The notes under the pieces were generated by a model. It searched no databases, had not been told where the DNA came from, and saw nothing but the letters and a program-made list of their open reading frames with translations. 64,000 bases of DNA. Origin: Breoghania sp. Its GTDB lineage: Bacteria; Pseudomonadota; Alphaproteobacteria; Rhizobiales; Stappiaceae. A program made the position numbers and the translations under genes. This document shows, piece after piece, positions 6,805 through 18,151 of this stretch (the stretch's first letter is position 1; the number at the start of each line of letters is the position of its first letter). The stretch is taken from assembly GCF_963674635.1 (NCBI RefSeq), contig NZ_OY771475.1, positions 2,542,001-2,606,000 on the forward strand, given 5' to 3'.

Positions 6805-9084
6805 CTAGCCGCAAGTCGCCGTACAGCGCGCCGTCTCACCATCCGCCGGCCCCGCATCAACGTCTTCGCCGGGGCCTCTCGATGCAGCGCATGCCTCCAT
6901 CCAGCTTTCGAAACTGTCAAATGTCATCGGCTTCCCGATCAGGTAGCCTTGCGCCATCGTACAGCCGTGGTCCTTCAAGAAAGCGAGCTGCTCACGGGTT
7001 TCCACGCCTTCGGCCACGGTATCATAGTGCAGGCTCCCCGCCATGGCGAGGATGGTCTGGACGATGACCTCTGCACTCTTGTCTTCACCGATACCGGCGA
7101 TGAAGTTCTGATCGATCTTGAAGATGTCAAAAGGCAGCCGGGTGAGATGCGCGAGGCTTGAATAGCCGGTCCCGAAATCGTCGATGGCGAAGCGGATGCC
7201 TGCATCGCGCAAAGGATCGATGATGCGCGCAATCTCGTTTGGATCCCGCATGGCCATGGACTCGGTGATCTCCAGCTCCAGGAACGCGGGTGAAAAACCG
7301 GTCTCGTCGAGGATCGCCATGACCGTGTTGGCGAACCCATCCGGATCGCGGAACTGGGCCTGCGAGATGTTGACCGCGATACGAACTTTCATCCCCCGCC
7401 GGTGCCAATCGGCCGCCTGACGACAGGACTCGTGCAGCACCCAACGGCCAATCTCCACAATCAGCCCGGTTTCCTCCGCAAGACTGATAAAGGCACCCGG
7501 CGCGATAAGCCCACGTTCGGGATGATTCCAGCGAAGAAGAGCTTCCGCGCCGACAAGCGCGTTCGATCCGGTTGAAATCTGCGGCTGGTAGTGCAGCAAG
7601 AGCTCGTCGCGTGCCACCGCTTGCTTCAGTTCCGTTTCCATCCGCATGCGTTCCGCCGCCGCGCGGTCTGCCTCGGCATTGTAGAAGGCGTAACCCAGCC
7701 CCCCGGCGGTCTTGGCCGCATACATGGCGATATCGGCATTCTTCATCAGCGTCATATGACTGTCGCCGTCCAGCGGATAGATCGCGATGCCAATGCTTGC
7801 GCCAATCGAGACGGGGATACCGTCCACCGATGAAATGCCGCGCACGGCTCCCAATGCCACCTGCGCAACGCAGGCCGCAGCCGCGCGCGAGGCACAGCCT
7901 GGAAGCAGCACCGCGAATTCGTCCCCTCCCAGCCGCGCGATCAACGGCAAGGCCTCCTCGCCTTGCCCATTGGCGGCGTTGGGCTGGCCAAGGCCGTCAA
8001 TACGCCTGTCCTGTCCACAAAGCTCAAGCGTGAGCCGACGCGCGACATGCGTCAGCAACTTGTCGCCGACATCGTGGCCATAGGTGTCGTTGATGCGCTT
8101 GAACCGGTCCAGGTCGATGTAGAGAACCGCAAAGCCCTTCTTCTCGGAACCCGCAGTCGAAACGACCTTTTCCGTCTCCACACGAAAGCTCTCGCGATTG
8201 GCGAGGCGGGTCACGCTGTCGATGAAGGCGAGCTGGTGGATACGATCAAGATTGCCGCGAATGGTGCGAACCATGTCGGAATAGGCGCGCGCGAGCACGC
8301 CGATCTCGTCGCGACGTTCAACCGGGAAAGGCGCGTTGAAATCCCCAGCGCTGACCCGGTGCGCAACATGGGTCAATTCCCGGATCGGGCGCAGGAACCC
8401 ATTGCCGAAATGAACCGTCAGGGGCATCGCGCCTGCGATCAGGAAGACAGCGATCAGCGCGCTACGGAACCAAATTCGCTCAACGACCTCCGACGCATAG
8501 GGGCGCGCATAGGTAACGAGAGCAACGCCCGCAGGAACGCGGTTGCCGCTGACGAGGATCGGGACGGCGACTTCAACCTCGCCTTCTTCGAGCATTACCT
8601 TGCGCCGCCCCGACGCCAGAACCTCGTCAATCAGCGAGCGCGGGATCTCCTTTGCCTCCGACGAGGCGTCAACGCCACTATCAACATCCACCGCACTTAT
8701 GGCGTCATAGACATGGACGCGCAGCACAAGCGGATCGGAGGCGATGCCGCGAAGCAGGTTTTCCAGCGGCGTGTGGCGGGCATTGACGATTTCAGGAGCG
8801 GCCAGACGACCGACGGTTCGCGCGATGACCGTGGCCATGTCCAGCGTTTTGCGATCATCATCGCGCAGATCGAGATAACTGGCCGTGGCGACCATGGTGA
8901 GGGTCAAGCTAACAAAAAGCCCGACAACCAGAAGGATGAACCGCGCGCGCAAACTGATTGCGAACGGTCCCGGCGCGCGCGTGCGCCTGCCCGTGCGGGT
9001 GGCACTGCGCGCGTGGAAAGCATCGCGCGGCGTCAAAGCGAGCGCGATCTTTTGTTTGAGAGCCCGTTTCCAAGTGGAGGACAA
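6805..9084 (-). CDS. membrane-bound GGDEF-EAL cyclic-di-GMP protein with HAMP domain
   Basis: Predicted to make and/or degrade cyclic di-GMP at the inner membrane. Order of parts: a basic N-terminus, membrane segment 1 (about residues 48-71, RFILLVVGLFVSLTLTMVA), a periplasmic sensor of about 135 residues, membrane segment 2 (about 208-225), a HAMP linker (about 228-280), a GGDEF domain with intact GGDEF at 386-390, and an EAL domain with EALLRW, DDFGTGYSSL and EGVET motifs. The RxxD inhibitory site before GGDEF is absent. Both active-site sets look complete, so either activity is possible. The start is uncertain: TTG 9084 is the first possible one and has no good ribosome-binding site. The gene is convergent with the iron permease, 28 bases apart. 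Confidence 0.92.
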   Translation of the reverse strand: MSSTWKRALKQKIALALTPRDAFHARSATRTGRRTRAPGPFAISLRARFILLVVGLFVSLTLTMVATASYLDLRDDDRKTLDMATVIARTVGRLAAPEIVNARHTPLENLLRGIASDPLVLRVHVYDAISAVDVDSGVDASSEAKEIPRSLIDEVLASGRRKVMLEEGEVEVAVPILVSGNRVPAGVALVTYARPYASEVVERIWFRSALIAVFLIAGAMPLTVHFGNGFLRPIRELTHVAHRVSAGDFNAPFPVERRDEIGVLARAYSDMVRTIRGNLDRIHQLAFIDSVTRLANRESFRVETEKVVSTAGSEKKGFAVLYIDLDRFKRINDTYGHDVGDKLLTHVARRLTLELCGQDRRIDGLGQPNAANGQGEEALPLIARLGGDEFAVLLPGCASRAAAACVAQVALGAVRGISSVDGIPVSIGASIGIAIYPLDGDSHMTLMKNADIAMYAAKTAGGLGYAFYNAEADRAAAERMRMETELKQAVARDELLLHYQPQISTGSNALVGAEALLRWNHPERGLIAPGAFISLAEETGLIVEIGRWVLHESCRQAADWHRRGMKVRIAVNISQAQFRDPDGFANTVMAILDETGFSPAFLELEITESMAMRDPNEIARIIDPLRDAGIRFAIDDFGTGYSSLAHLTRLPFDIFKIDQNFIAGIGEDKSAEVIVQTILAMAGSLHYDTVAEGVETREQLAFLKDHGCTMAQGYLIGKPMTFDSFESWMEACAASRGPGEDVDAGPADGETARCTATCG

Positions 9085-9307
9085 CGCAATAATCCATACC
9101 GTTCTGGTCGAAGGTATTGTGTTCCGCAGGGCGTTTACAGGTGGTTGATGGATCCGTTGTTACACGCAACAGGTCATGCTGCACGTGCTAACAGACTTTA
9201 GAAAAGATGAACTGCAGTCCTCCCCTGCGCCAGGCGCGAACGGCATCCGGGGCCGCGGGGTCATACCGCCGCAGCCCTCCGCCCCTCCACTTTCCCGGAA
9301 CAGCTTT

Positions 9308-11266
<1,959 letters not shown>

Positions 11267-11563
11267 GCAATCCTCCCGGTGTGCCGACTCGATCTGTCGT
11301 CCGGGGCCATTGCCCTGCCGCTCGGTCCGAGTTGAAGCCGCGACCAGAATTCTGGCACAACGCTTCGACTGAACCCCGATGCCGGCGACCCCGCTCACAT
11401 CCCGTAGCGACAGATCTTTCGCTCATGCACAATACGCTTCGATTAGCATTGTAAAATCAAGCGGACAAGCGCGCAGCGCCACAACAAACCGCTTGCGGTT
11501 CCTCACGGGACTTCCTATGCCGCCCAACGGGGTGACTGTCTCGTGCGATAGCAAGGAAAACCA
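11267..11563. other. divergent intergenic region between aacS and asmA
   Basis: About 300 bases with both promoters expected. I see no strong operator or small gene. Confidence 0.5.
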
Positions 11564-13570
11564 ATGAAACGCTGGCTCATACTCGCCAGTCTTGCCGTAT
11601 TGCTCGTCGCCGCCTTCTTCGCGGCGCTGCCACTGCTTGTCTCAACAGAAATCGCCAAGGACCGCATTGCCGCTGTCCTGTCGGACTGGCTGGGCGCAGA
11701 TGTGGAAGTGGAAGGACGGCCCCATGTGACCTTCACGTCCGGGCTTTCCGTCGTCCTGCCCGATGTGCGCGCCGCCAATCGCGATCAGAAGATGCGGGCC
11801 CATTTCGAGGCCGTGGAGGCTGAGGTCAAATGGCTCCCGCTTCTCACCGGCGATATCGAGCTGTCGCGTTTCCTGCTCCGCAAACCGCAGATCATTGCCG
11901 AAGCGGCATCCTCCGCCTTCGCGGTTTCGACCCTTCGCCGCGACCCCACGCAATGGCCATTCGCCACCAACGAGTTGCGCATCGAGGACGGCAGTTTTCT
12001 CATCCTGCATGACGGTCTGCCTGACGGACGTGAGAACGAACGTGTCACGGGCATCAACGGCACGCTGACATGGCCCGGCGCGCGCGGAGAAGCCGTCCTT
12101 TCCGCCGCCTTCATCTGGCATGGCGAGGCGATGGAGGTGCGTGCAGGGCTTTCTGATACAGCGGTCTTTGCGGGAGCGGCACAGAAGGCGTCGCTGAACC
12201 TGAAGCTGACCTCCACGCCCTTGCGGATGAATTTCGAGGGCGTTCTGCTGGGGCCGACCAATTTGCAGGCGAACGGCAAGGCCTCGCTGACCATGCCGAA
12301 CCTTCGCCGGGCGCTTGCCTGGGTGGGACGCGATCCGGGAGAAGGCGCGACGCTTGGCCCCTTCTCGGCCGAATTCCAGGCCCGCGCAAATGCCTCCGGC
12401 CTCGTGATGGATCAGGCGACGCTGGAGCTTGACGGCAATATTGGCACCGGCCTTATCGCGCTCGGATGGCGCGATCAAAGACCATCCGTTCAAGCGACAC
12501 TGGATTTCGAGAAGCTCGACCTGTCCGGCTATATCTCGGAATGGCTGCGCGCCGAACCCTTGCCGAAAGGCGGCAATGTCGCCATGCCAGTCGAAACGAT
12601 GGCGGCGGCCGATATCGACGTTCAGCTGTCCGCCCGCCAGGTGCGCATCGGTGCGGCCCGTATCGGGCGCACCGCGACCTCCTTCCTCCTGAAGAACGGC
12701 AACATCGCTTTCGACATAAGCGAGGCGGTGCTTTATGGCGGCACCCTCACCGCCCGTCTCTCCTCCCATATGGACCGCACGGACGGAACCGCTCCGAAGG
12801 ATGGTTCGCCGCTGTCGGCCAAGGCCATGGCAGTGACCGGCGACGTGCGTGTTCAAAACATCGATCTGGGCGCGCTGCCTCTGGAAGACACGCGCATGCG
12901 GCCGACATCCGGCGTTGCGCGCGGCAGTCTCAATCTGATGGCTTCAGGTCTCGATCTCGATGCGCTGGCGAGCTCCGCCAAGGGCCATTTCGATCTCACG
13001 GTGGACGGGCTCACACTCTCCCAGGTCGACATCGCCCGCGCCATTGAGACCTTCACCATGAAGGCTGACGAAGCGTCCGGCGCGCCGACGGACGCTGGGG
13101 AAAAGGGTGATCCGTTGCCCGCCCCCACCGCCGACACGCAACGCGCAGCGGCGGAAACCGGCCGCACGAGCCTGGACACGCTGGAACTCGCGGCAACGGT
13201 CGAAAACGGCACCGCCAGTTTCACCAAGGTCAGTGCGGCGAGCAAGGAACTCGCGATCAACGCGCAGGGGCGCGCCTCCCTGCCAGAACGCACCATCGCG
13301 CTTACCGGACAGGCCACACGCAAGGGCGATCCGGCAGCCACGGTGCTCTTTCTCGTGCGAGGCCCCCTGCTCAACCCGCAATTCCTGCCCGACGTCAACC
13401 GGATGATCGAGCAGCGCAAGGCCACGGAAGCAAAGACGCACGGGTCTGAGGAGATACAGGCCGCAACCGGCGGTGCAAGCGGAGCCTCCACCGTCCAGCA
13501 GCCGCCCGTCCAGCAGGCACCCCGCCAGAAGGCGCCCGCCCTTCCGGCAACGCCCCCCGCAGCGCAATAG
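11564..13570 (+). CDS. AsmA family protein
   Basis: 668 residues. It starts MKRWLILASLAVLLVAAFFAALPLLVS, a single N-terminal membrane anchor, and then the AsmA N-terminal domain (ISTEIAKDRIAAVLSDWLGADVEVEG and LPDVRAAN, about residues 26-75). The C-terminal AsmA-like domain is visible around TRMRPTSGVARGSLNLMASGLDLDALASSAKGHFDL. The end is a Gln/Pro/Ala-rich tail. AsmA proteins are envelope bridge-like proteins thought to help lipid movement between membranes; the precise role here is unknown. ATG 11564 has AAGGA seven bases upstream. Confidence 0.9.
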   Translation: MKRWLILASLAVLLVAAFFAALPLLVSTEIAKDRIAAVLSDWLGADVEVEGRPHVTFTSGLSVVLPDVRAANRDQKMRAHFEAVEAEVKWLPLLTGDIELSRFLLRKPQIIAEAASSAFAVSTLRRDPTQWPFATNELRIEDGSFLILHDGLPDGRENERVTGINGTLTWPGARGEAVLSAAFIWHGEAMEVRAGLSDTAVFAGAAQKASLNLKLTSTPLRMNFEGVLLGPTNLQANGKASLTMPNLRRALAWVGRDPGEGATLGPFSAEFQARANASGLVMDQATLELDGNIGTGLIALGWRDQRPSVQATLDFEKLDLSGYISEWLRAEPLPKGGNVAMPVETMAAADIDVQLSARQVRIGAARIGRTATSFLLKNGNIAFDISEAVLYGGTLTARLSSHMDRTDGTAPKDGSPLSAKAMAVTGDVRVQNIDLGALPLEDTRMRPTSGVARGSLNLMASGLDLDALASSAKGHFDLTVDGLTLSQVDIARAIETFTMKADEASGAPTDAGEKGDPLPAPTADTQRAAAETGRTSLDTLELAATVENGTASFTKVSAASKELAINAQGRASLPERTIALTGQATRKGDPAATVLFLVRGPLLNPQFLPDVNRMIEQRKATEAKTHGSEEIQAATGGASGASTVQQPPVQQAPRQKAPALPATPPAAQ

Positions 13571-13574
13571 GCTT

Positions 13575-13595
13575 CGCCCCGCCTGATCCGGGGCG
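13575..13595. terminator. possible bidirectional terminator hairpin between asmA and potI
   Basis: CGCCCCG (13575-13581) and CGGGGCG (13589-13595) around a seven-base loop, between two convergent genes. There is no U-tract in either direction, so this is a weak call. Confidence 0.35.
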
Positions 13596-13634
13596 CCCTG
13601 CCCGATTGACAGGAAGACGCCTCGGACCGTCAGC

Positions 13635-14456
13635 TCAGGCTGAGGCAGCAGCCATCTGCTCATCGCGCAGACGGGAAACCTCGCGCCGCTTCGTCACCAA
13701 CGAGGCCACGATTACGCCAACCGTCACCAGCATGACGAGGATTGTGCAGACCGCGTTAATTTCCGGCGTCACCCCAAGGCGGACCTGACTGTAGATCTTC
13801 ATCGGTAGCGTGGTTGCACCCGGCCCGGTCGTGAAACTGGCGATGACGAGGTCGTCAAGTGACAGGGTGAAGGCCAGCATCCAGCCCGCCAGAACACCCG
13901 GCAGGATGAGTGGCAGGGTGATGCGGAAGAAGGTCTTGAGCGGAGGGCAACCTAGGTCCATCGCCGCCTCTTCCAGCGATCGGTCGAAGCCGACGAGACG
14001 TGACTGGACCACCACCGCCACGTAGCACATGCAGAACGTGGTATGCGCCAGTATTACCGTCCAGAAGCCTCGATCCTGATTGATCGCCACGAAGAGCAAG
14101 AGCAGCGACAGGCCAAGGATCACGTCGGGCATGACCAGCGGCGCGTAGATCATGCCGGAAAACAGCGAACGCCCCCAGAACCGGCCCATGCGCGCCAGAA
14201 CCAGTGCGCCGATCGTGCCGAGTACGGTCGCGACGGAGGCTGAGACGAAAGCCACGCGCAGGGTCACCCAGGCGGCATCGAGGAGCTGCTTGTTGTTCAG
14301 CATCTCCCCATACCATTTGGTGGAAAAACCGCCCCAGACGGTGACCAGCCGCGATTCATTGAACGAGAAGATCACGAGGATCACGATCGGCAGGTAGAGG
14401 AATGAAAAGCCGATCACGATCGATGTGACATTGAACCAGGAAGCGCCGCGTCTCAT
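13635..14456 (-). CDS. potI: putrescine/spermidine ABC transporter permease PotI
   Basis: 273 residues with about six membrane segments, one of two permeases of a polyamine importer. It begins MRRGASWFNVTSIVIGFSFLYLPIVILVIFSFNESR, typical of PotC/PotI. The EAA loop reads EEAAMDLGCPPLKTFFRITLPLILPGVLAG (about residues 165-195). ATG 14456 has AAGGAG nine bases upstream. It is the last gene of the potFGHI run on the minus strand, 46 bases after potH. The neighbouring gamma-glutamylation genes favour putrescine as substrate. Confidence 0.92.
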   Translation of the reverse strand: MRRGASWFNVTSIVIGFSFLYLPIVILVIFSFNESRLVTVWGGFSTKWYGEMLNNKQLLDAAWVTLRVAFVSASVATVLGTIGALVLARMGRFWGRSLFSGMIYAPLVMPDVILGLSLLLLFVAINQDRGFWTVILAHTTFCMCYVAVVVQSRLVGFDRSLEEAAMDLGCPPLKTFFRITLPLILPGVLAGWMLAFTLSLDDLVIASFTTGPGATTLPMKIYSQVRLGVTPEINAVCTILVMLVTVGVIVASLVTKRREVSRLRDEQMAAASA

Positions 14457-14502
14457 GCCCGGGTCTCCTTTCGGTCAGTTCCACAGATCCTCACATCCAG
14501 CT

Positions 14503-15429
14503 TCATTTGTCGCGCTCCTGCATCTTTTGCTGCTGGTTCTGGAAGAGCACGATGGGCACAACCAGAATGAGCAGGAGAATGACCGCCACGGCCGAAGAGA
14601 CCGGCCAGTCACGGTTTGCGAAGAACTCCACCCACAGCGTCTTGCCGATCATCAGCGTGTTGGAACCGCCCAGAAGATCGGGAATGACGAACTCTCCCAC
14701 CGCCGGGATAAAGACGAGAAAGGAGCCAGCCAACACGCCCGGCAGCGACAGCGGCAAGGTGATCTGCCAGAAGGCTTTCCACGGCGGGCAGCCCAGGTCC
14801 TCAGCCGCTTCAAGCAGGGAATCGTCCATCTTCTCCAGCGTCGCATAGAGCGGCAGAACCATGAAGGGGAGATAGGAATAGACGATGCCGACATAGACCG
14901 CCCAATTGGTGTTCAAAATGATCAGCGGCTCGTCGATCACGCCCACCCAGAGCAGGAACTGGTTCAAAAGACCCTCGTTCTTCAGGATCCCGATCCACGC
15001 ATAGACGCGGATCAGAAACGAGGTCCAGAAGGGCAGGATCACAAGCATGACAAGCGTGGGGCGCCAATGGGACGGCACGCGCGTCATGCCATAGGCAAGC
15101 GGGTAGCCCGCCAGCAACGTGATGAGCGTCGATATGGCCGCAATCTGAATGGAGGAGAGATACGACTTCCAATAAAGATCGTCTTCTGTCAGCCAGATGT
15201 AATTGTCGAAAGAAAAGGCCGAAATCGCGTCGCGAATACTCGACCAGCCCTCCGCCAGATCAATGGTCGGCAGATAGGGCGGCATGGCGATCGTGACTTC
15301 CGACAGGGAAATCTTGATGACGATCAGGAAGGGCACAAGGAAGAAGAACAGCAACCACGCATAGGGGATGCCGATAACGGCCCACCGTCCCGCCAGACGC
15401 TTGCCTGCCTTTGCAAGAATATTGCTCAT
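14503..15429 (-). CDS. potH: putrescine/spermidine ABC transporter permease PotH
   Basis: 308 residues, first permease of the importer. After a basic N-terminus (MSNILAKAGKRLAGR) a membrane segment YAWLLFFFLVPFLIVIKISLSE follows, then a periplasmic loop and five more segments. The EAA loop reads LEAAEDLGCPPWKAFWQITLPLSLPGVLAG (about residues 210-240). It sits 33 bases after potG and 46 before potI, clearly one transcript. Confidence 0.93.
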   Translation of the reverse strand: MSNILAKAGKRLAGRWAVIGIPYAWLLFFFLVPFLIVIKISLSEVTIAMPPYLPTIDLAEGWSSIRDAISAFSFDNYIWLTEDDLYWKSYLSSIQIAAISTLITLLAGYPLAYGMTRVPSHWRPTLVMLVILPFWTSFLIRVYAWIGILKNEGLLNQFLLWVGVIDEPLIILNTNWAVYVGIVYSYLPFMVLPLYATLEKMDDSLLEAAEDLGCPPWKAFWQITLPLSLPGVLAGSFLVFIPAVGEFVIPDLLGGSNTLMIGKTLWVEFFANRDWPVSSAVAVILLLILVVPIVLFQNQQQKMQERDK

Positions 15430-15462
15430 CTGCAGCCCCCCGCTCCTGCCCCGGTTCCTGCC

Positions 15463-16644
15463 CTAGTCAATCAGAATAACGCCCGCGTCGCGCCCCCAGG
15501 TGAGCCAGACCTTGTCGTCCCAGGCGATCGGGCGTTCGACCAGACGCGTCACGTTGGCAACCGAAGCGCGCAAGGCCACCTCGTTCGCCGTCTGACAATG
15601 CAAGGTGGAGATGTCGCCCAGATAGCCGATATCCCAGACCAGCGCCTCCACGACGAAATCCGTCTCCGGCTTGTCGAGGGACACGGAGATCTTTTCCGGA
15701 CGGATGCCGAAGCCGACCATGTCACCGACATTCGCCGATGTCGTCTGGCCAACATCGAATTCCACGCCGAGATCGAGAGCGTGAAGCCGCGTAGCTTCGG
15801 CGGACTTGGCCACCACCTTGCTCTCGAAGATGTTGATATCGCCAATGAAATCAGCCACGAAACGCGAATTGGGACCTTCATAGATTTCCGGCGGGGTCGC
15901 GACCTGAATGATCCGGCCGCTGTCCATGACCGCAATCCGGTCGGCCACCGTCATGGCCTCCTCCTGGTCGTGGGTCACGATCAGGAAGGTGAGCCCCATG
16001 TCCATCTGGAGGTCCATCAGCTCAAACTGGGTATCCTCGCGCAGCTTCTTGTCGAGGGCGGCGAGCGGTTCATCCAGCAACAGCACCTTGGGCCGTTTGG
16101 CAAGAGAACGGGCCAGCGCCACACGCTGACGCTGACCGCCGGAAAGCTGGTGCGGCTTGCGCTTGCCGAAGGCGTCCAGCTTCACCAGCCGCAACATCTC
16201 CGTCACGCGCTCCGCGATTTCCGCTTTGGGCACACCGTCCTGCTTGAGACCGAAGGCGATGTTGTCCGCGACGCTCATATGCGGAAACAGCGCATAGGAC
16301 TGAAACATCATGTTGACCGGGCGGTGATAGGGCGGCACGCCCTTCAGGCTCTTGCCTTCGAGAAAGATCTCGCCCTCGGTGGGCGTCTCGAAGCCGGCGA
16401 GCATCCGCATCAAGGTGGTCTTGCCGCAGCCCGACCCGCCGAGCAGCGCAAAGAATTCGCGCTCGTAGATTGTCTGACTCAGATTGTCGACTGCGGTGAA
16501 ATCTCCGAACCGCTTGGTGACATTGCGGAATTCGATGAAAGGACGCAGCTCGGGATCATCCCACGGCGCGAATTTTCGCCGGATCGGACCGATCGGTTTT
16601 TTAGCCAAAACCCCCACCCCTGTCGCAAACCGGCATCGGGGCAT
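15463..16644 (-). CDS. potG: putrescine/spermidine ABC transporter ATP-binding protein PotG
   Basis: 393 residues. Cytoplasmic ATPase energising the polyamine importer. Walker A GGSGCGKTT (about residue 63), signature LSGGQRQRVALARSL, Walker B VLLLDEPLAALD and the H-loop IVTHDQEEAM are intact. The C-terminal 130 residues are a TOBE-type regulatory domain (GIRPEKISVS). ATG 16644 has AGGGG about eleven bases upstream. It follows potF after 213 bases that contain a strong hairpin, so it may be expressed below the binding protein. Confidence 0.94.
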   Translation of the reverse strand: MPRCRFATGVGVLAKKPIGPIRRKFAPWDDPELRPFIEFRNVTKRFGDFTAVDNLSQTIYEREFFALLGGSGCGKTTLMRMLAGFETPTEGEIFLEGKSLKGVPPYHRPVNMMFQSYALFPHMSVADNIAFGLKQDGVPKAEIAERVTEMLRLVKLDAFGKRKPHQLSGGQRQRVALARSLAKRPKVLLLDEPLAALDKKLREDTQFELMDLQMDMGLTFLIVTHDQEEAMTVADRIAVMDSGRIIQVATPPEIYEGPNSRFVADFIGDINIFESKVVAKSAEATRLHALDLGVEFDVGQTTSANVGDMVGFGIRPEKISVSLDKPETDFVVEALVWDIGYLGDISTLHCQTANEVALRASVANVTRLVERPIAWDDKVWLTWGRDAGVILID

Positions 16645-16807
16645 CCGTCATGGCCCCTGCCGAACTCTTCACAATGACGGTGACGTTGTCCTCACCACCA
16701 ATCCCCAGTTCCTCCACACTTTGCGTGTGGTCCGCCCCCTATCCGGCGCGGTCATTTCCGTCATGTCGGCAAGTCGGGCTCTTCGGACCGATCCGGCCGC
16801 AGTCCGA

Positions 16808-16833
16808 ACCACCGGCGGGATGCCGCCGGTGGT
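16808..16833 (-). promoter_or_regulatory. strong intercistronic hairpin between potF and potG
   Basis: ACCACCGGCGG (16808-16818) and CCGCCGGTGGT (16823-16833) pair perfectly over 11 bases with a GATG loop. It lies 25 bases beyond the potF stop. There is no U-tract, so it fits an mRNA-protecting or partially terminating stem that raises binding-protein expression over the other subunits. Confidence 0.6.
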
Positions 16834-16857
16834 CGTCTTGTCAGGCGTGATGCGGGC

Positions 16858-17952
16858 TCAATTGCCGCTCTTCACCGAGGTCCATTCGCGGGTGACGACG
16901 CGGGTCACCTTCGGCGAATAGGCGGTCACGGTGTAGAGGTTCTTCATTGTCTCAGCCGACGGATAGATCGCCGGATCGCCGATCACGTCCTTTTCCAGGA
17001 ACTTCTGCGAGGCGAGGTTGCCGTTGGCGTAGTAGACGTAGTTCGACGCCTTCGCCATGACCTCCGGACGCATGATGTAGTTGAGGAAGATATGCGCATT
17101 GTCCGGGTGTGGCGCATCCGCCGGGATCGCCATCTGGTCGAACCACATCAGCGCGCCTTCCTTGGGGATGGAATATTCAACCGTCACGCCGTTATCGGCC
17201 TCCGCGGCGCGATCGCGGGCCTGGAGCATGTCACCCGACCAGCCATGCGCGAGGCAGATATCGCCGTTGGCGAGCGCGTTGATGTTCTCCGAATTGTGGA
17301 ACTTTCGGATATAGGGGCGGATTTTCTTCCACAGGTCCGCCGCTTCACGGAGCTGGTCCACATCCTTGCTGTCGGGATCGTAACCGAGATAGTTGAGCGC
17401 CGCGGGGAAGACCTCTGTCGGCGCATCGAGGACGTAGACGCCGCAATCGGCAAGCTTGGAAACGTATTTCGGATCGAACAGCAGGTCCCAGCTGTCAACC
17501 GGAGCATCGTCGCCCAGCGCAGCCTTGATCTTCTCGGGATTGTAGGCGAGCCCGGTGGTGCCCCACATGTAATTGATGGAGTAGTCGTTGCCCGGATCGT
17601 ATTTGTCGGTGCGCTCCTGGATCTCGGGCCACATGTTTTCCAGGTTGGGAAGCTTGTCCTTGTCGAGCTTCATGAAGACGCCGGCCTTGATCTGGCGCGA
17701 CAGGAACGATCCGGTGGGAACCACGACATCGTAGCCTGTTCCGCCCGCCAGCAGCTTGGTTTCGAGAACCTCGTTGGAATCAAAGACGTCGTAGACGACC
17801 TTGATACCCGTCTCCTTGGTGAAGTCCTCCAGAATGGAATCGTCGATATAATCCGACCAGTTGAAGACGTTGACGACTTTCTCTTCCTGCGCAAGCGCGT
17901 TGCCGGCGACGAGCGCCACGGCAGCCACGGTTGCGGTAAATAGGATGCGCAT
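16858..17952 (-). CDS. potF: putrescine/spermidine-binding periplasmic protein PotF
   Basis: About 364 residues. It has a signal peptide MRILFTATVAAVALVAGNALA with cleavage before QEEK. The mature start KVVNVFNWSDYIDDSILEDFTKETGIKVVYDVFDSNE is the classic PotD/PotF pattern. SINYMWGTTGLAYN and LAHGWSGDMLQAR are further family signatures that contribute to the polyamine pocket. ATG 17952 has GGGAG about ten bases upstream, and an earlier in-frame start adds eight residues before the signal peptide. It lies 200 bases downstream of a glutamine-synthetase-like gene on the same strand. Confidence 0.93.
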   Translation of the reverse strand: MRILFTATVAAVALVAGNALAQEEKVVNVFNWSDYIDDSILEDFTKETGIKVVYDVFDSNEVLETKLLAGGTGYDVVVPTGSFLSRQIKAGVFMKLDKDKLPNLENMWPEIQERTDKYDPGNDYSINYMWGTTGLAYNPEKIKAALGDDAPVDSWDLLFDPKYVSKLADCGVYVLDAPTEVFPAALNYLGYDPDSKDVDQLREAADLWKKIRPYIRKFHNSENINALANGDICLAHGWSGDMLQARDRAAEADNGVTVEYSIPKEGALMWFDQMAIPADAPHPDNAHIFLNYIMRPEVMAKASNYVYYANGNLASQKFLEKDVIGDPAIYPSAETMKNLYTVTAYSPKVTRVVTREWTSVKSGN

Positions 17953-18151
17953 GTCTGAATGCTCCCGTTCAGCCAATTTCCCAAACCCGGCACGGCTTTA
18001 GCCATAATGGCCAGCGGTCCCTCCCGGGGTTCGAAGGTCAGTTCGATCCGCCATAAGTAGATCAACCGGGGCGCTGATTAAATGACCCGTCCCCCGATTT
18101 CCATGGCGATTTTGTCCGACGATGTGGACTCTTTGCGGCCCGTCTTTGCAG

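Noticed and set aside
7963..9201. A 412-codon open frame on the plus strand
   Set aside because: It is antisense to the membrane part of the GGDEF-EAL gene and shows no family pattern.
14425..16677. A very long open frame (about 750 codons) on the plus strand across the potGHI genes
   Set aside because: It is antisense to three clear ABC-transporter genes and its sequence is rich in His, Arg and Gln without any recognisable motif, the usual shadow of high-GC coding DNA.
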